Source of the DNA: Paradesertivirga superstes
GTDB lineage: Bacteria > Bacteroidota > Bacteroidia > Sphingobacteriales > Sphingobacteriaceae
Direction: 5' to 3'
Assembly: GCF_037622515.1 (NCBI RefSeq)
Contig: NZ_JBBJCN010000001.1
Coordinates: forward strand, 806,001-870,000
Length of the DNA: 64,000 bases
The translations under genes and the position numbers were made by a program. The notes under the pieces are model-generated. The model made no database searches and was not told the DNA's origin. It saw only the letters and a list, made by a program, of their open reading frames with translations. This document shows positions 8,267 to 16,483 of this stretch, piece by piece (the stretch's first letter is position 1; every line of letters begins with the position of its first letter).

Positions 8267-10897
8267 CTATTGGATTAAAAGGGTATTTAAAATAACATTC
8301 CCGCTCTTTGGATTTGTTTCGTCTGGCTGACTACCGCCAATGCCAATTCCAAGCTTTCCTTTGAACTGTCTGCGCGTTCCATCCTGGCTTATATATGACA
8401 GGTCGTCTGGAGTAAGCGTGAATCTGACGATTTTACTTTCTCCGGGGTTCAAAGTAAGGCGCTGAAAACCTTTTAAAGCCTTAGATGCGACTTTGAGAGA
8501 TTTATCCTGATTAATCAAGTATAACTGCGCAACTTCTTCACCCGCCACTTTTCCTGTATTAGTAAGCCTCACAGAAACCGAAGCACTTTTCCCCTTTTGA
8601 ACAGAAACAGGCATTGCCAGCTGATCATAACGGAAGCGGGTATAACTTAAACCATATCCGAAGCCATAAAGCGGCTTTCCTTTAAAATAACGATAGGTCC
8701 GGTTGGTCATGTCATAATTAGTAAAAGCTTCAAGATCGGCATCGCTGCCATAAAAGGTTACAGGCAGCCGTCCGGCAGGATTATAATCACCGAAGATGAC
8801 GTCTGCTACCGATGTTCCTGCAGCTTGTCCACCGTACCACGCGTTAAGAATAGCAGGTATATTTTTCGCTTCCCATGGGATGGCGATAGCACTGCCGGTC
8901 ATCATTACAAATACAACCGGCTTACCTGTAGACTTTAAAGCCTTCATCAATTCAGTTTGCACAGCCGGAAGTAAAATAGAAGTCCGGTCGCCGCCATCAA
9001 AACCGGGATAATTAACACGCATTTCCTCGCCTTCAAGTTGGGGGGAAATACCTCCAGCAAAAACAAATGCATCCGCATCTGTATGCTTCTGTGTCAGTGC
9101 TGCAAAATTGCTTCGCTGATAATCACCAACGCTTAGCCTTACATTACCTTTTCCTTCTCCCTGCCAGTATTCCAGCACAAGCTGATACACAGAGTCTTTT
9201 TGAGTTTGCAAGCGATACGTTCTGGCACCCCAGCGATTCCGGGACCATGCATCTACTACCGTCTTTCCGTTAATTATAAAGCGATAGCCATCATCAGCTT
9301 CGAGTTCGAAAGTTATATTACCAGACGAAGCCGCTTTAAAACCGGTAGTATAGCGTGACGAGAAATTGTTTGCTTGCAAACCTTGCGCTACCTGCTCTCC
9401 CTCCTGCCATAAATTATTTAAGTTTTGCTCCATCCTAACAAGCTGCGGCACACCCTGGAGTTCTCTATTTTTAAAATATTCCGCCCTGAAACCCTGCGTC
9501 CCATTGAACGAGTATTGCCGACTCACATCCTGATATACAAGGAGCGTATCATTAGTAAAATTGATTACCTTTTCATAAACCACTTCTGTGTTTTTTCCAA
9601 CTTTATCTTTTATCCCCTGCAATATGGTAGTAATCTTAGAAGGTGTGCCATTATAATTACCAAGTACCGAGATCGAATTATCCGCATTTGGCCCCAATAC
9701 CACAATCTTTTTTAGTGTTTTTTTCAAGGGAAGTGTCTGGCTTTCGTTCTTCAGTAAAACGATAGATTGACGGGCCATTTTCAAAGCGTGATCACGATGA
9801 GCCGGACTTTCCAGAACAGAAAAAGGTGTCTGGGCAAATTTCACCATCGATGGAGGATCGAACATGCCGAGCCTGAAGCGTATCATGAACAGGCGTTTCA
9901 CAGAAACATCAATTTGCTTCTCCGTGATTTTCCCTTCTTTAACAGCCTGAACAAGGGCTTTATATGCATCGGTACCGCAGTCGATATCGGTTCCATGAAA
10001 TACCGCATCGGCAGAAGCGGAAGCCGCATCGGGATGGGTTTTGTGGTTCTTATAAAAATCATCAATTGCCCAGCAATCTGAGGTAACGTATCCGTCAAAT
10101 TTCCACTGATTTCTGAGGATGTCTGTCATCAAAATATCGCTTGCACAGCATGGTTGGGTTCGGAAGGCGTTGTAAGCGCACATCACCCCGGCTACTTTTG
10201 AATCAACTACCAGCTTTTGAAAAGCAGGCAGGTAGGTATCCCAAAGGTCATAAGCGCTGACATCCGCATTATACACATGTCGTAAAGGCTCTGGTCCGCT
10301 ATGCACCGCATAGTGTTTAGCACAGGCAGCTGCCAGTAAATATTTAGAATCATTACCCTGCAACCCCCGCACGAAAGCGTCGCCCATAACTCCCGTAAGA
10401 AAGGGATCTTCCCCATACGTTTCCTGTCCGCGTCCCCATCTTGGGTCCCGGAAGATATTAATATTAGGAGTCCAGTAAGTTAATCCTAGATAACGCTCAT
10501 TGGTTCTTCCGGTTTCTACCGCTTTATTGTAAATAGCACGCCCCTCAAGGGCGCTGTAGTTAGCCATTTTTGATAATGAGGTCGCATCGAAGGTTGCTGC
10601 CATACCAATAGCCTGCGGGTATACTGTAACCTTAAACGGAGTTCGGGCAACTCCGTGAAGCGTTTCATTCCACCAATCATAAGCCGGTATACCTAATCGT
10701 GGTATCGCCGGTGACGAATTTAGCATTTGAGAAACTTTCTCTTCTAAAGTCAGCCGGGCAACAAGATCAGCTACACGGTTCTCAAACGTTAAGTTATAAT
10801 TATTGAAGGGGAATTTATCGTTCCTGGCGAACGTCAACTGACAGATAAGCAATTGAACGAACAACAGAAATACAGTATGCAGGGCCTTAAATGTCAT
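8267..10897 (-). CDS. GH3 beta-xylosidase/beta-glucosidase with PA14 insertion
   Basis: An 876-residue secreted GH3 enzyme. After the signal peptide (ends near LTFAR) come the GH3 N-terminal barrel motifs WWNETLHGVAR, FRDPRWGRGQETYGEDPFLTG, CAKHYAVHSGPEPLRH and GYVTSDCWAI, where the aspartate near residue 274 is the expected nucleophile. The second domain starts around KTLKKIVVLGPNADN. A PA14 domain is inserted at roughly residues 455-600 (GFRAEYFKNRELQG ... DDGYRFIINGKTVVDAW). The C-terminus is an Fn3-like domain (YGFGYGLSYTRFRY ... VRLTNTGKVAGEEVAQLYL). PA14-bearing GH3 enzymes include many xylosidases and glucosidases; the surrounding GH43 genes favour xylo-oligosaccharides. It lies 47 bp downstream of the GH43 lipoprotein gene. 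Confidence 0.94.
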   Translation of the reverse strand: MTFKALHTVFLLFVQLLICQLTFARNDKFPFNNYNLTFENRVADLVARLTLEEKVSQMLNSSPAIPRLGIPAYDWWNETLHGVARTPFKVTVYPQAIGMAATFDATSLSKMANYSALEGRAIYNKAVETGRTNERYLGLTYWTPNINIFRDPRWGRGQETYGEDPFLTGVMGDAFVRGLQGNDSKYLLAAACAKHYAVHSGPEPLRHVYNADVSAYDLWDTYLPAFQKLVVDSKVAGVMCAYNAFRTQPCCASDILMTDILRNQWKFDGYVTSDCWAIDDFYKNHKTHPDAASASADAVFHGTDIDCGTDAYKALVQAVKEGKITEKQIDVSVKRLFMIRFRLGMFDPPSMVKFAQTPFSVLESPAHRDHALKMARQSIVLLKNESQTLPLKKTLKKIVVLGPNADNSISVLGNYNGTPSKITTILQGIKDKVGKNTEVVYEKVINFTNDTLLVYQDVSRQYSFNGTQGFRAEYFKNRELQGVPQLVRMEQNLNNLWQEGEQVAQGLQANNFSSRYTTGFKAASSGNITFELEADDGYRFIINGKTVVDAWSRNRWGARTYRLQTQKDSVYQLVLEYWQGEGKGNVRLSVGDYQRSNFAALTQKHTDADAFVFAGGISPQLEGEEMRVNYPGFDGGDRTSILLPAVQTELMKALKSTGKPVVFVMMTGSAIAIPWEAKNIPAILNAWYGGQAAGTSVADVIFGDYNPAGRLPVTFYGSDADLEAFTNYDMTNRTYRYFKGKPLYGFGYGLSYTRFRYDQLAMPVSVQKGKSASVSVRLTNTGKVAGEEVAQLYLINQDKSLKVASKALKGFQRLTLNPGESKIVRFTLTPDDLSYISQDGTRRQFKGKLGIGIGGSQPDETNPKSGNVILNTLLIQ

Positions 10898-10944
10898 AAT
10901 TAACGAAGCTCTTAATTCAAAATTGGTGAGTGGTTTGTGTGATA

Positions 10945-12063
10945 TTATTGCTCCGGTTTTCCGTAGGGTTCAATAGTAACAATTTTACCGTCTGGCGTAT
11001 AGTTCAGCTCTGTAACCTTAACATTCCTAAGGTGAGTTTTACCTTTCGATAATTGGGTATCATGATAAAACAGATACCATTTATCTTTAAACTCTACAAT
11101 AGAATGATGTGAAGTCCAGCCAATAACAGGTTTCAGAATTACACCCTGATAAGTAAAAGGACCGTAGGGATTGTCTCCGATCGCATAACAAAGATTGTGT
11201 GTATCACCCGTTGAATAAGAAAAATAGTATTTGCCATTGTATTTATGCATCCATGAAGCTTCAAAAAAGCGCCTGTCGTGGTCGCCTCCCTTTAATGGCT
11301 TACCGTTCTCATCAAGTATCAGCACGTCTTTAGGATTCTCGGCAAATTCAAGCATATTAGAAGTCATTTTAGCTATTTTTGGAGCTAAGGCCGGTTGGTC
11401 ATCCTTTCCCAAGTCGGTTTTTGAGCCGTTTGGATTAAATTTACCATCGGCCCACTTCTGAAGCTGACCACCCCAGATACCACCAAAATACATATAACTT
11501 TGACCATCCGCATCAGTAAAAACAGATGGATCGATACTAAAGCTATTTTTTATAGGTGCTGGTTGCGGCTTGAACGGACCCTGTGGTTTATCGCTTTCTG
11601 CCACGCCAATACGGAATACATCCTGCTTGTCTCTAACGGGGAAGTAAAGATAATACCTGCCATTTTTATATGCCGCATCGGGAGCCCAAAGCTGCTTACC
11701 TGCCCAGGGAATATCACTTACTTTCAGGGCAACTCCATGATCCTTTACCTTTCCCCCAACGCTGTCCATGGAATAGATGTAATAATCATTCATCGCGAAA
11801 TGATCACCGTTGTCATTTTCGGAGACTCCAGCGTCAAAATCATGAGAAGGATAGACGAAAATCCTGCCTTCAAATACATGAGCAGACGGATCTGCGCTGT
11901 ATCGCTGGTTAATAAGCGGTTGTGAAATGGAATTGCCGAAGCCATCCGCTTGCTTTGTTATTTTCGTTGATGCCGCATTACTGCCTGCATTCTGACTTTG
12001 ACCCTGTGAACATGATGAGAGGCCAACCACAGCAGCTGTAAAAAAAAGTGTTCTTATTATCAT
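10945..12063 (-). CDS. GH43 lipoprotein, likely beta-xylosidase/arabinofuranosidase
   Basis: A 372-residue protein whose N-terminus (MIIRTLFFTAAVVGLSSCSQGQ) is a lipoprotein signal with a lipobox cysteine, so it is anchored to the cell envelope. The catalytic propeller starts at YSADPSAHVFEGRIFVYPSHD and shows APDAAYKNGRYYLYFPVRD, FSIDPSVFTDADGQSYMYFGG and FFEASWMHKYNGKYYFSYSTG, the usual GH43 acidic positions, and a histidine in TSHHSIVEFKDKWYLFYHD. It is a single-domain GH43, possibly of the subfamily-1 type (tentative). It is the first gene of the minus-strand group, 47 bp before the GH3 gene, and would process oligosaccharides near the cell surface or in the periplasm. Confidence 0.9.
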   Translation of the reverse strand: MIIRTLFFTAAVVGLSSCSQGQSQNAGSNAASTKITKQADGFGNSISQPLINQRYSADPSAHVFEGRIFVYPSHDFDAGVSENDNGDHFAMNDYYIYSMDSVGGKVKDHGVALKVSDIPWAGKQLWAPDAAYKNGRYYLYFPVRDKQDVFRIGVAESDKPQGPFKPQPAPIKNSFSIDPSVFTDADGQSYMYFGGIWGGQLQKWADGKFNPNGSKTDLGKDDQPALAPKIAKMTSNMLEFAENPKDVLILDENGKPLKGGDHDRRFFEASWMHKYNGKYYFSYSTGDTHNLCYAIGDNPYGPFTYQGVILKPVIGWTSHHSIVEFKDKWYLFYHDTQLSKGKTHLRNVKVTELNYTPDGKIVTIEPYGKPEQ

Positions 12064-12622
12064 TTAGTTCTTAATAATTTTAATAATTTTCTATTGGCGA
12101 TTGCTCAGTTGGTTAAATTTTATCTATCCTCCCCACAGAGTTTGGGAAGCTAATTTATATCCAACACAATTAAAGATCAGTTTCGCCCAGTTAGCTATGG
12201 CAGTAAAAGTAGGTGAATGCAGCTTACAGGAATGTTATAATTGTTTAAGTTTCTGGATGAAATGTTCAAAAAAATCTCAAAATCAGACTTATTATCAAAC
12301 TTTTCCAGAATACCTGCAATAGAAGCCTCTGCCAGATAAACAATTAGCCATCCGAACGGCTTCATTGCTTATTTATATTCCATCAGAGAACGGATCCGTC
12401 TCATTTTTATATGCTAAACATATACTCCATAAAGCTTTACAAACCTCGCATATACAGTATTGGCTTTACAGTAATTTAGGCCGATATTTAATACCGCTGA
12501 TAACAGCCAGGCGGTTGGTCGTAGTTCGCTTAGTAATACGATATGATTAAAAGAATATCATTAAAGAAACAAGCACACAGAAACTTGAAGATTTAAAAAC
12601 CTAATTAAAATAACAGTACAAC
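12064..12622. other. 559-bp divergent intergenic region
   Basis: This AT-rich gap separates the minus-strand GH43/GH3 group from the plus-strand pentose-phosphate group and must hold both promoters. No exact TAnnTTTG -7 box was found for either side. A weak match to the motif at 7853-7862 occurs (GAAATGTTCA, 12259-12268), about 196 bp from the GH43 start. A 13-mer at 12348-12360 (CCATCCGAACGGC) recurs at 35533-35545. No coding sequence is recognised. Confidence 0.5.
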
Positions 12623-13282
12623 ATGAAATTTTTTATTGATACAGCAAATCTCGCTCAAATTATAGAAGCCCATGATTTAGGGATACTGGATGGGGTAACA
12701 ACTAATCCGAGTCTGATGGCTAAAGAAGGAATCACGGGACAAGAAAACGTGATCAACCATTATAAGACTATTTGCGAAATTACAGACGGAGACGTGAGCG
12801 CAGAAGTTATTGCTACGGATTATAGCGAAATGGTTGCTGAAGGCGAAGCCCTGGCCAAACTCCATGAAAATATTGTGGTGAAACTGCCGATGACAAAAGA
12901 CGGGGTTAAAGCACTCAAATATTTTAGTTCTAAAGGCATCAAAACTAACTGCACGCTGGTGTTCTCAGCAGGCCAGGCTTTGCTGGCTGCGAAGGCAGGC
13001 GCTACTTATGTTTCTCCTTTTATCGGCCGTTTAGATGATGTTTCAACTGATGGCTTAGCGTTAATCCAGGATATCAGGTTAATTTATGATAATTACGGCT
13101 ATACTACACAAATCCTGGCCGCTTCTGTTCGTCATACCATGCATATTGTGAATTGTGCAAAATTAGGAGCAGATGTAATTACAGGACCTCTTTCTGCAAT
13201 TGCAGGATTATTAAAACACCCACTAACAGATAACGGATTAGCGCAATTTTTAGCAGATCACGCTAAAGCAGCTGGTAAATAG
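12623..13282 (+). CDS. fsa: FSA/TalC-type transaldolase
   Basis: A 219-residue small transaldolase of the fructose-6-phosphate aldolase/transaldolase-B-like group. The sequence opens MKFFIDTANLAQI, shows DGVTTNPSLMAKEG, and carries the Schiff-base lysine in ENIVVKLPMTKDG (near residue 85); later motifs are NCTLVFSAGQALLAAKAGATYVSPFIGR and TQILAASVRHTMHI. Members either move a dihydroxyacetone unit between sugar phosphates or cleave fructose-6-phosphate; length alone cannot separate these. The transketolase genes directly downstream (gap 7 bp) favour a pentose-phosphate role. Confidence 0.95.
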   Translation: MKFFIDTANLAQIIEAHDLGILDGVTTNPSLMAKEGITGQENVINHYKTICEITDGDVSAEVIATDYSEMVAEGEALAKLHENIVVKLPMTKDGVKALKYFSSKGIKTNCTLVFSAGQALLAAKAGATYVSPFIGRLDDVSTDGLALIQDIRLIYDNYGYTTQILAASVRHTMHIVNCAKLGADVITGPLSAIAGLLKHPLTDNGLAQFLADHAKAAGK

Positions 13283-13289
13283 TAAAATC

Positions 13290-14147
13290 ATGAACAAGGT
13301 AATAGAAGCCGATATAAACAAATTAAACAATATTGCCAAGCAGGTGCGCCGTGATATCGTTAGAATGGTTCATCAATGCCAGTCGGGTCACCCCGGAGGT
13401 TCTTTGGGATGTACCGATTACATGGTAGCACTTTATTTCCATATGATGAACCATAAAACCGATTTTAGTATGGATGGAAAAGGTGAAGATCTGTTTTTCT
13501 TGTCCAACGGACATATTTCTCCGGTTTTTTATAGTGTACTGGCCCGCTCCGGCTATTTTGATGTAAGTGAACTTACCACTTTCCGTAAACTGGATTCAAG
13601 ACTACAGGGCCACCCTACTACGCATGAAGGTTTACCTGGAGTTCGTATCGCCTCCGGCTCATTAGGTCAGGGTTTATCGGTTGCCATAGGCGCAGCTCTT
13701 ACAAAAAAGTTAAATAAAGACGATTCTCTGGTTTTTACATTGCATGGCGATGGTGAACTTCAGGAAGGACAAATCTGGGAAGCAGCTATGTTTGCTCCTC
13801 ATAATAAAGTAGACAATCTAATCTCTACGATCGACTTCAATGGTCAGCAAATTGATGGCCCGACAGAGAAAGTTCTTTCGCTTGGAAATCTTAGAGCAAA
13901 ATGGGAAGCCTTTGGATGGGATGTTATGGAGATGAACGGGAACGACATGGAAGATGTTATCCGGGGTCTTGAACTGGCAAAATCAAAAGCATTTAAAGGA
14001 AAACCAATCATGATTTTAATGCACACCAATATGGGTCATGGTGTTGATTTCATGATGGGATCGCATAAATGGCATGGCGTTGCTCCTAATGATGAGCAAT
14101 TACAAGAGGCTCTTTCGCAGCTTGAATGCGACATGGAGGATTATTAA
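13290..14147 (+). CDS. Transketolase, N-terminal subunit
   Basis: A 285-residue protein covering the thiamine-diphosphate binding half of transketolase. Motifs seen: QSGHPGGSLGCTDYMVALYF, SNGHISPVFYSVLARSGYF, GSLGQGLSVAIGAA, and the metal/TPP signature HGDGELQEGQ ending in TIDFNGQQIDGP. Transketolases moving two-carbon units between pentose and triose phosphates occur as split proteins in many bacteria; the partner subunit follows at 14312. The start is 7 bp after the transaldolase stop, so the genes are almost certainly one transcript. Confidence 0.95.
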   Translation: MNKVIEADINKLNNIAKQVRRDIVRMVHQCQSGHPGGSLGCTDYMVALYFHMMNHKTDFSMDGKGEDLFFLSNGHISPVFYSVLARSGYFDVSELTTFRKLDSRLQGHPTTHEGLPGVRIASGSLGQGLSVAIGAALTKKLNKDDSLVFTLHGDGELQEGQIWEAAMFAPHNKVDNLISTIDFNGQQIDGPTEKVLSLGNLRAKWEAFGWDVMEMNGNDMEDVIRGLELAKSKAFKGKPIMILMHTNMGHGVDFMMGSHKWHGVAPNDEQLQEALSQLECDMEDY

Positions 14148-14189
14148 CCGCTATCCCCCTAAAGGGAATTTTATAAGAAACAAAAAAAA

Positions 14190-14206
14190 CCTCTTTCTTA
14201 AAGAGG
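14190..14206. repeat. Short perfect inverted repeat between transketolase subunits
   Basis: CCTCTTT (14190-14196) and AAAGAGG (14200-14206) can form a 7-bp stem with a 3-nt loop, preceded by a run of eight A. On the plus strand there is no following T run, so it is not a clear terminator for this operon. Confidence 0.55.
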
Positions 14207-14223
14207 ATTTATGTAAGAAATAA

Positions 14224-14284
14224 ATGAAACCTGCATGAGCTTACCGCTCACAAACCGAAATGAACAAACTCATGCAAGCTTCAT
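14224..14284. repeat. Imperfect hairpin upstream of the transketolase C-terminal subunit
   Basis: ATGAA..TGCATGAG (14224-14239) can pair with CTCATGCA..TTCAT (14269-14284), an 8-bp perfect inner stem and a 5-bp outer stem around a ~29-nt loop. It ends 27 bp before the ATG of the C-terminal subunit and may affect its translation (inference). Confidence 0.5.
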
Positions 14285-14311
14285 AGCCTTTAAAAAAACA
14301 ACTATATTCTG

Positions 14312-15307
14312 ATGAAAAAATACTCTTTTACAGAAAAGAAAGATACTCGTTCAGGTTTTGGAGCAGGTTTGCTTGAAGCCGGACAAAAAAATGAAAATGT
14401 AGTTGCTCTTTGTGCCGACTTAGTGGGTTCATTAAAAATGGAAGCTTTTATAAAAGAATTTCCGGAGCGCTTTTTTCAGATTGGTATTGCCGAAGCTAAT
14501 ATGATGGGAATAGCTGCCGGGATGACCATTGGCGGCAAAATACCTTTTACAGGAACTTTTGCTAATTTCTCTACAGGTCGCGTATACGATCAAATCCGTC
14601 AATCAATTGCCTATTCTGATAAAAATGTTAAAATATGCGCATCTCACGCAGGATTAACTTTGGGTGAAGATGGGGCAACTCACCAGATCCTTGAAGATAT
14701 CGGATTAATGAAAATGCTTCCGGGTATGACTGTTATCAATCCTTGCGATTATAACCAGACCAAAGCTGCAACCATTGCCATAGCTGAATATGAAGGACCT
14801 GTTTACCTTCGTTTTGGCCGTCCGGTAGTTCCTATTTTTACAGACGCCGATCAAAAATTCGAAATTGGTAAAGCATGGATGGTAAATGAAGGAAAAGATG
14901 TAAGTATTTTCGCTACCGGACATTTAGTGTGGGAAGCAATTCTTGCTGGTGAAAAATTAGCTGAAATGGGAATCGATGCTGAAATTATAAATATCCATAC
15001 CATTAAACCTCTTGACGAAGCCGCGATCTTAAAGTCGGTTGCCAAAACAAGATGTGTGGTAACTTGTGAAGAGCACAATCGTCTGGGTGGTTTAGGAGAC
15101 AGCGTTGCTCAGGTTTTAGTAAAAAATGATCCGTTACCTCAGGAATATGTTGCCGTGAATGACTCATTTGGCGAAAGCGGAAAACCTGCAGATTTAATGA
15201 AAAAATACGGATTGGATAGCGAACATATTATTCAGGCTGTTCAAAAAGTGATGGCAAGGAAGAATAACAGAACCGCAAACGTTGATTTATTCATAACTTC
15301 ATCCTAA
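14312..15307 (+). CDS. Transketolase, C-terminal subunit
   Basis: A 331-residue protein with the pyrimidine-binding and C-terminal transketolase domains. Motifs include DLVGSLKMEAFIKEFPERFFQIGIAEANMMGIAAGM (with the conserved glutamate in GIAEANM), FANFSTGRVYDQIRQSIAYS, SHAGLTLGEDGATHQILEDIGLM and GPVYLRFGRP. The last ~120 residues (DVSIFATGHLVWEA ... VVTCEEHNRLGGLGDSVAQ) form the C-terminal domain. Together with the subunit at 13290 it would make a complete transketolase. The 164-bp gap between the two halves is unusual for a split enzyme and contains two inverted repeats. Confidence 0.95.
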   Translation: MKKYSFTEKKDTRSGFGAGLLEAGQKNENVVALCADLVGSLKMEAFIKEFPERFFQIGIAEANMMGIAAGMTIGGKIPFTGTFANFSTGRVYDQIRQSIAYSDKNVKICASHAGLTLGEDGATHQILEDIGLMKMLPGMTVINPCDYNQTKAATIAIAEYEGPVYLRFGRPVVPIFTDADQKFEIGKAWMVNEGKDVSIFATGHLVWEAILAGEKLAEMGIDAEIINIHTIKPLDEAAILKSVAKTRCVVTCEEHNRLGGLGDSVAQVLVKNDPLPQEYVAVNDSFGESGKPADLMKKYGLDSEHIIQAVQKVMARKNNRTANVDLFITSS

Positions 15308-15312
15308 AGAGG

Positions 15313-15576
15313 GTGTTTACATTGAACGTTAATTATATGGCTACTATGCCATTACATGAGCAGTTGAAAAATAAGATCGGGGATTTAATGAAAACCGGAC
15401 AACTAGCAGATGGAACTTTGCTACCCGACACAAAAACACTTAGCGAAAAACTAGGAGTTTCACATGCCACGTCTAAAATGGCCTACAAACTTCTGATCGA
15501 CGAGGGATGTGTAGTTCATTTGAAAGGAAGAAGCTATAGAGTTGCATTAAACTGTATAGCTTTTAAGGAACCCTGA
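15313..15576 (+). CDS. Small GntR-family (YtrA-like) DNA-binding protein
   Basis: An 87-residue protein consisting almost only of a winged-helix GntR domain: PLHEQLKNKIGDLMKTGQLADGTLLPDTKTLSEKLGVSHATSKMAYKLLIDEGCVVHLKGRSYRV. It lacks the C-terminal effector domain of larger GntR regulators. The GTG at 15313 is used as start because the sequence beyond it (FTLNVNYMATMP) resembles the usual beta-strand lead-in; a start at a later TTG or ATG is possible. It begins 5 bp after the transketolase stop, implying co-transcription and perhaps autoregulation of the operon. The target is unknown. Confidence 0.75.
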   Translation: MFTLNVNYMATMPLHEQLKNKIGDLMKTGQLADGTLLPDTKTLSEKLGVSHATSKMAYKLLIDEGCVVHLKGRSYRVALNCIAFKEP

Positions 15577-15700
15577 TGGTCTGTTTCCCTAATACATGGG
15601 ATGAGGACCTCCCAAATTCGCTTATGCCACAGAATCTCTAGAAATGAAATCTGCTAAACCAGTAAGTTTAACCTTTCTAATGAAAAGTAACGGCCAGTTT

Positions 15701-16309
15701 ATGACAAAATTATTCCTCATTTCCTTGTTTGTCTTTATAGGCATTCAAGTAAAAGCTCAGCGTCCGATGGACTGGGCTTTTAAACTGAACCTCATCGATT
15801 TTAAGGCCGAATATTCAGCCCCCAAAGGGTTTAGAGAGCTGGACTCAATGACCAGTACTTATTGCATGGGGAATCATAAGGATTTATTTCAATACAGCTT
15901 GATTGATAAAAAAAACGAAATCGCTATCCGGTTTTTCATGAACAGAATAGTGCATCAATCAGCAGCCCAAATTGAGAGCATCAAGCACATGTTCAACCTT
16001 TCTTCCGTTACCCTACCAAATGAAAACTACCTGAGAATTATTTACCTGGAACTGCAGGGCGACACTGCAAACCGAATAACTTATTACCCGAAAACATACG
16101 CAAAGAAAACGTTTAATGCAGATGCTGTAGGGGAATATGATAAAGAATGCAATACGGTTTATAAGGGTAAGTTTTATAAGAGCCGGGTAGTATTTCTGCA
16201 TAAAGAAGACGTGGGCGATTGCTCTATACATTATTTCTACAAGGAAGGAAAAGAGAAGAAAGCAAAGAAAGCCATAGCTAAGACTGCGGGTATGTTTAAG
16301 TTCCAATAG
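15701..16309 (+). CDS. Secreted protein of unknown function
   Basis: The ATG at 15701 is preferred over the upstream one at 15644 because it directly begins a signal peptide (MTKLFLISLFVFIGIQVKAQ). The mature part of about 180 residues has no family I recognise; it is basic and lysine-rich at the C-terminus (KEGKEKKAKKAIAKTAG), with a single cysteine pair region (YCMGNHKD, ECNTVY, GDCSIHYFY). It looks like an exported Bacteroidota-specific protein. It lies 124 bp after the GntR-type gene on the same strand and may be independent of that operon. Confidence 0.65.
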   Translation: MTKLFLISLFVFIGIQVKAQRPMDWAFKLNLIDFKAEYSAPKGFRELDSMTSTYCMGNHKDLFQYSLIDKKNEIAIRFFMNRIVHQSAAQIESIKHMFNLSSVTLPNENYLRIIYLELQGDTANRITYYPKTYAKKTFNADAVGEYDKECNTVYKGKFYKSRVVFLHKEDVGDCSIHYFYKEGKEKKAKKAIAKTAGMFKFQ

Positions 16310-16483
16310 ACATAATGGAATATATTTAAAGTCTGCGCTGATTCTTGTATGCATTGATTAAGAGTACAATGGTTAATACGATTAAGCAGATTGGAAAAAC
16401 TAACCTTATCACCTCTTGTTAATTATTTTCCTTACCTGGAGATTTAAAAGTAAACGATTTTAAGCCCGAAAATTATCAGTGTT

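Noticed and set aside
12101..12322. Plus-strand 73-codon frame between the GH43 lipoprotein and transaldolase genes
   Set aside because: Low-complexity, no family match, and it lies in a region that must carry divergent promoters.
14190..14206. Rho-independent terminator inside the transketolase operon
   Set aside because: No T run follows the stem on the plus strand, and both neighbouring genes are halves of one enzyme.
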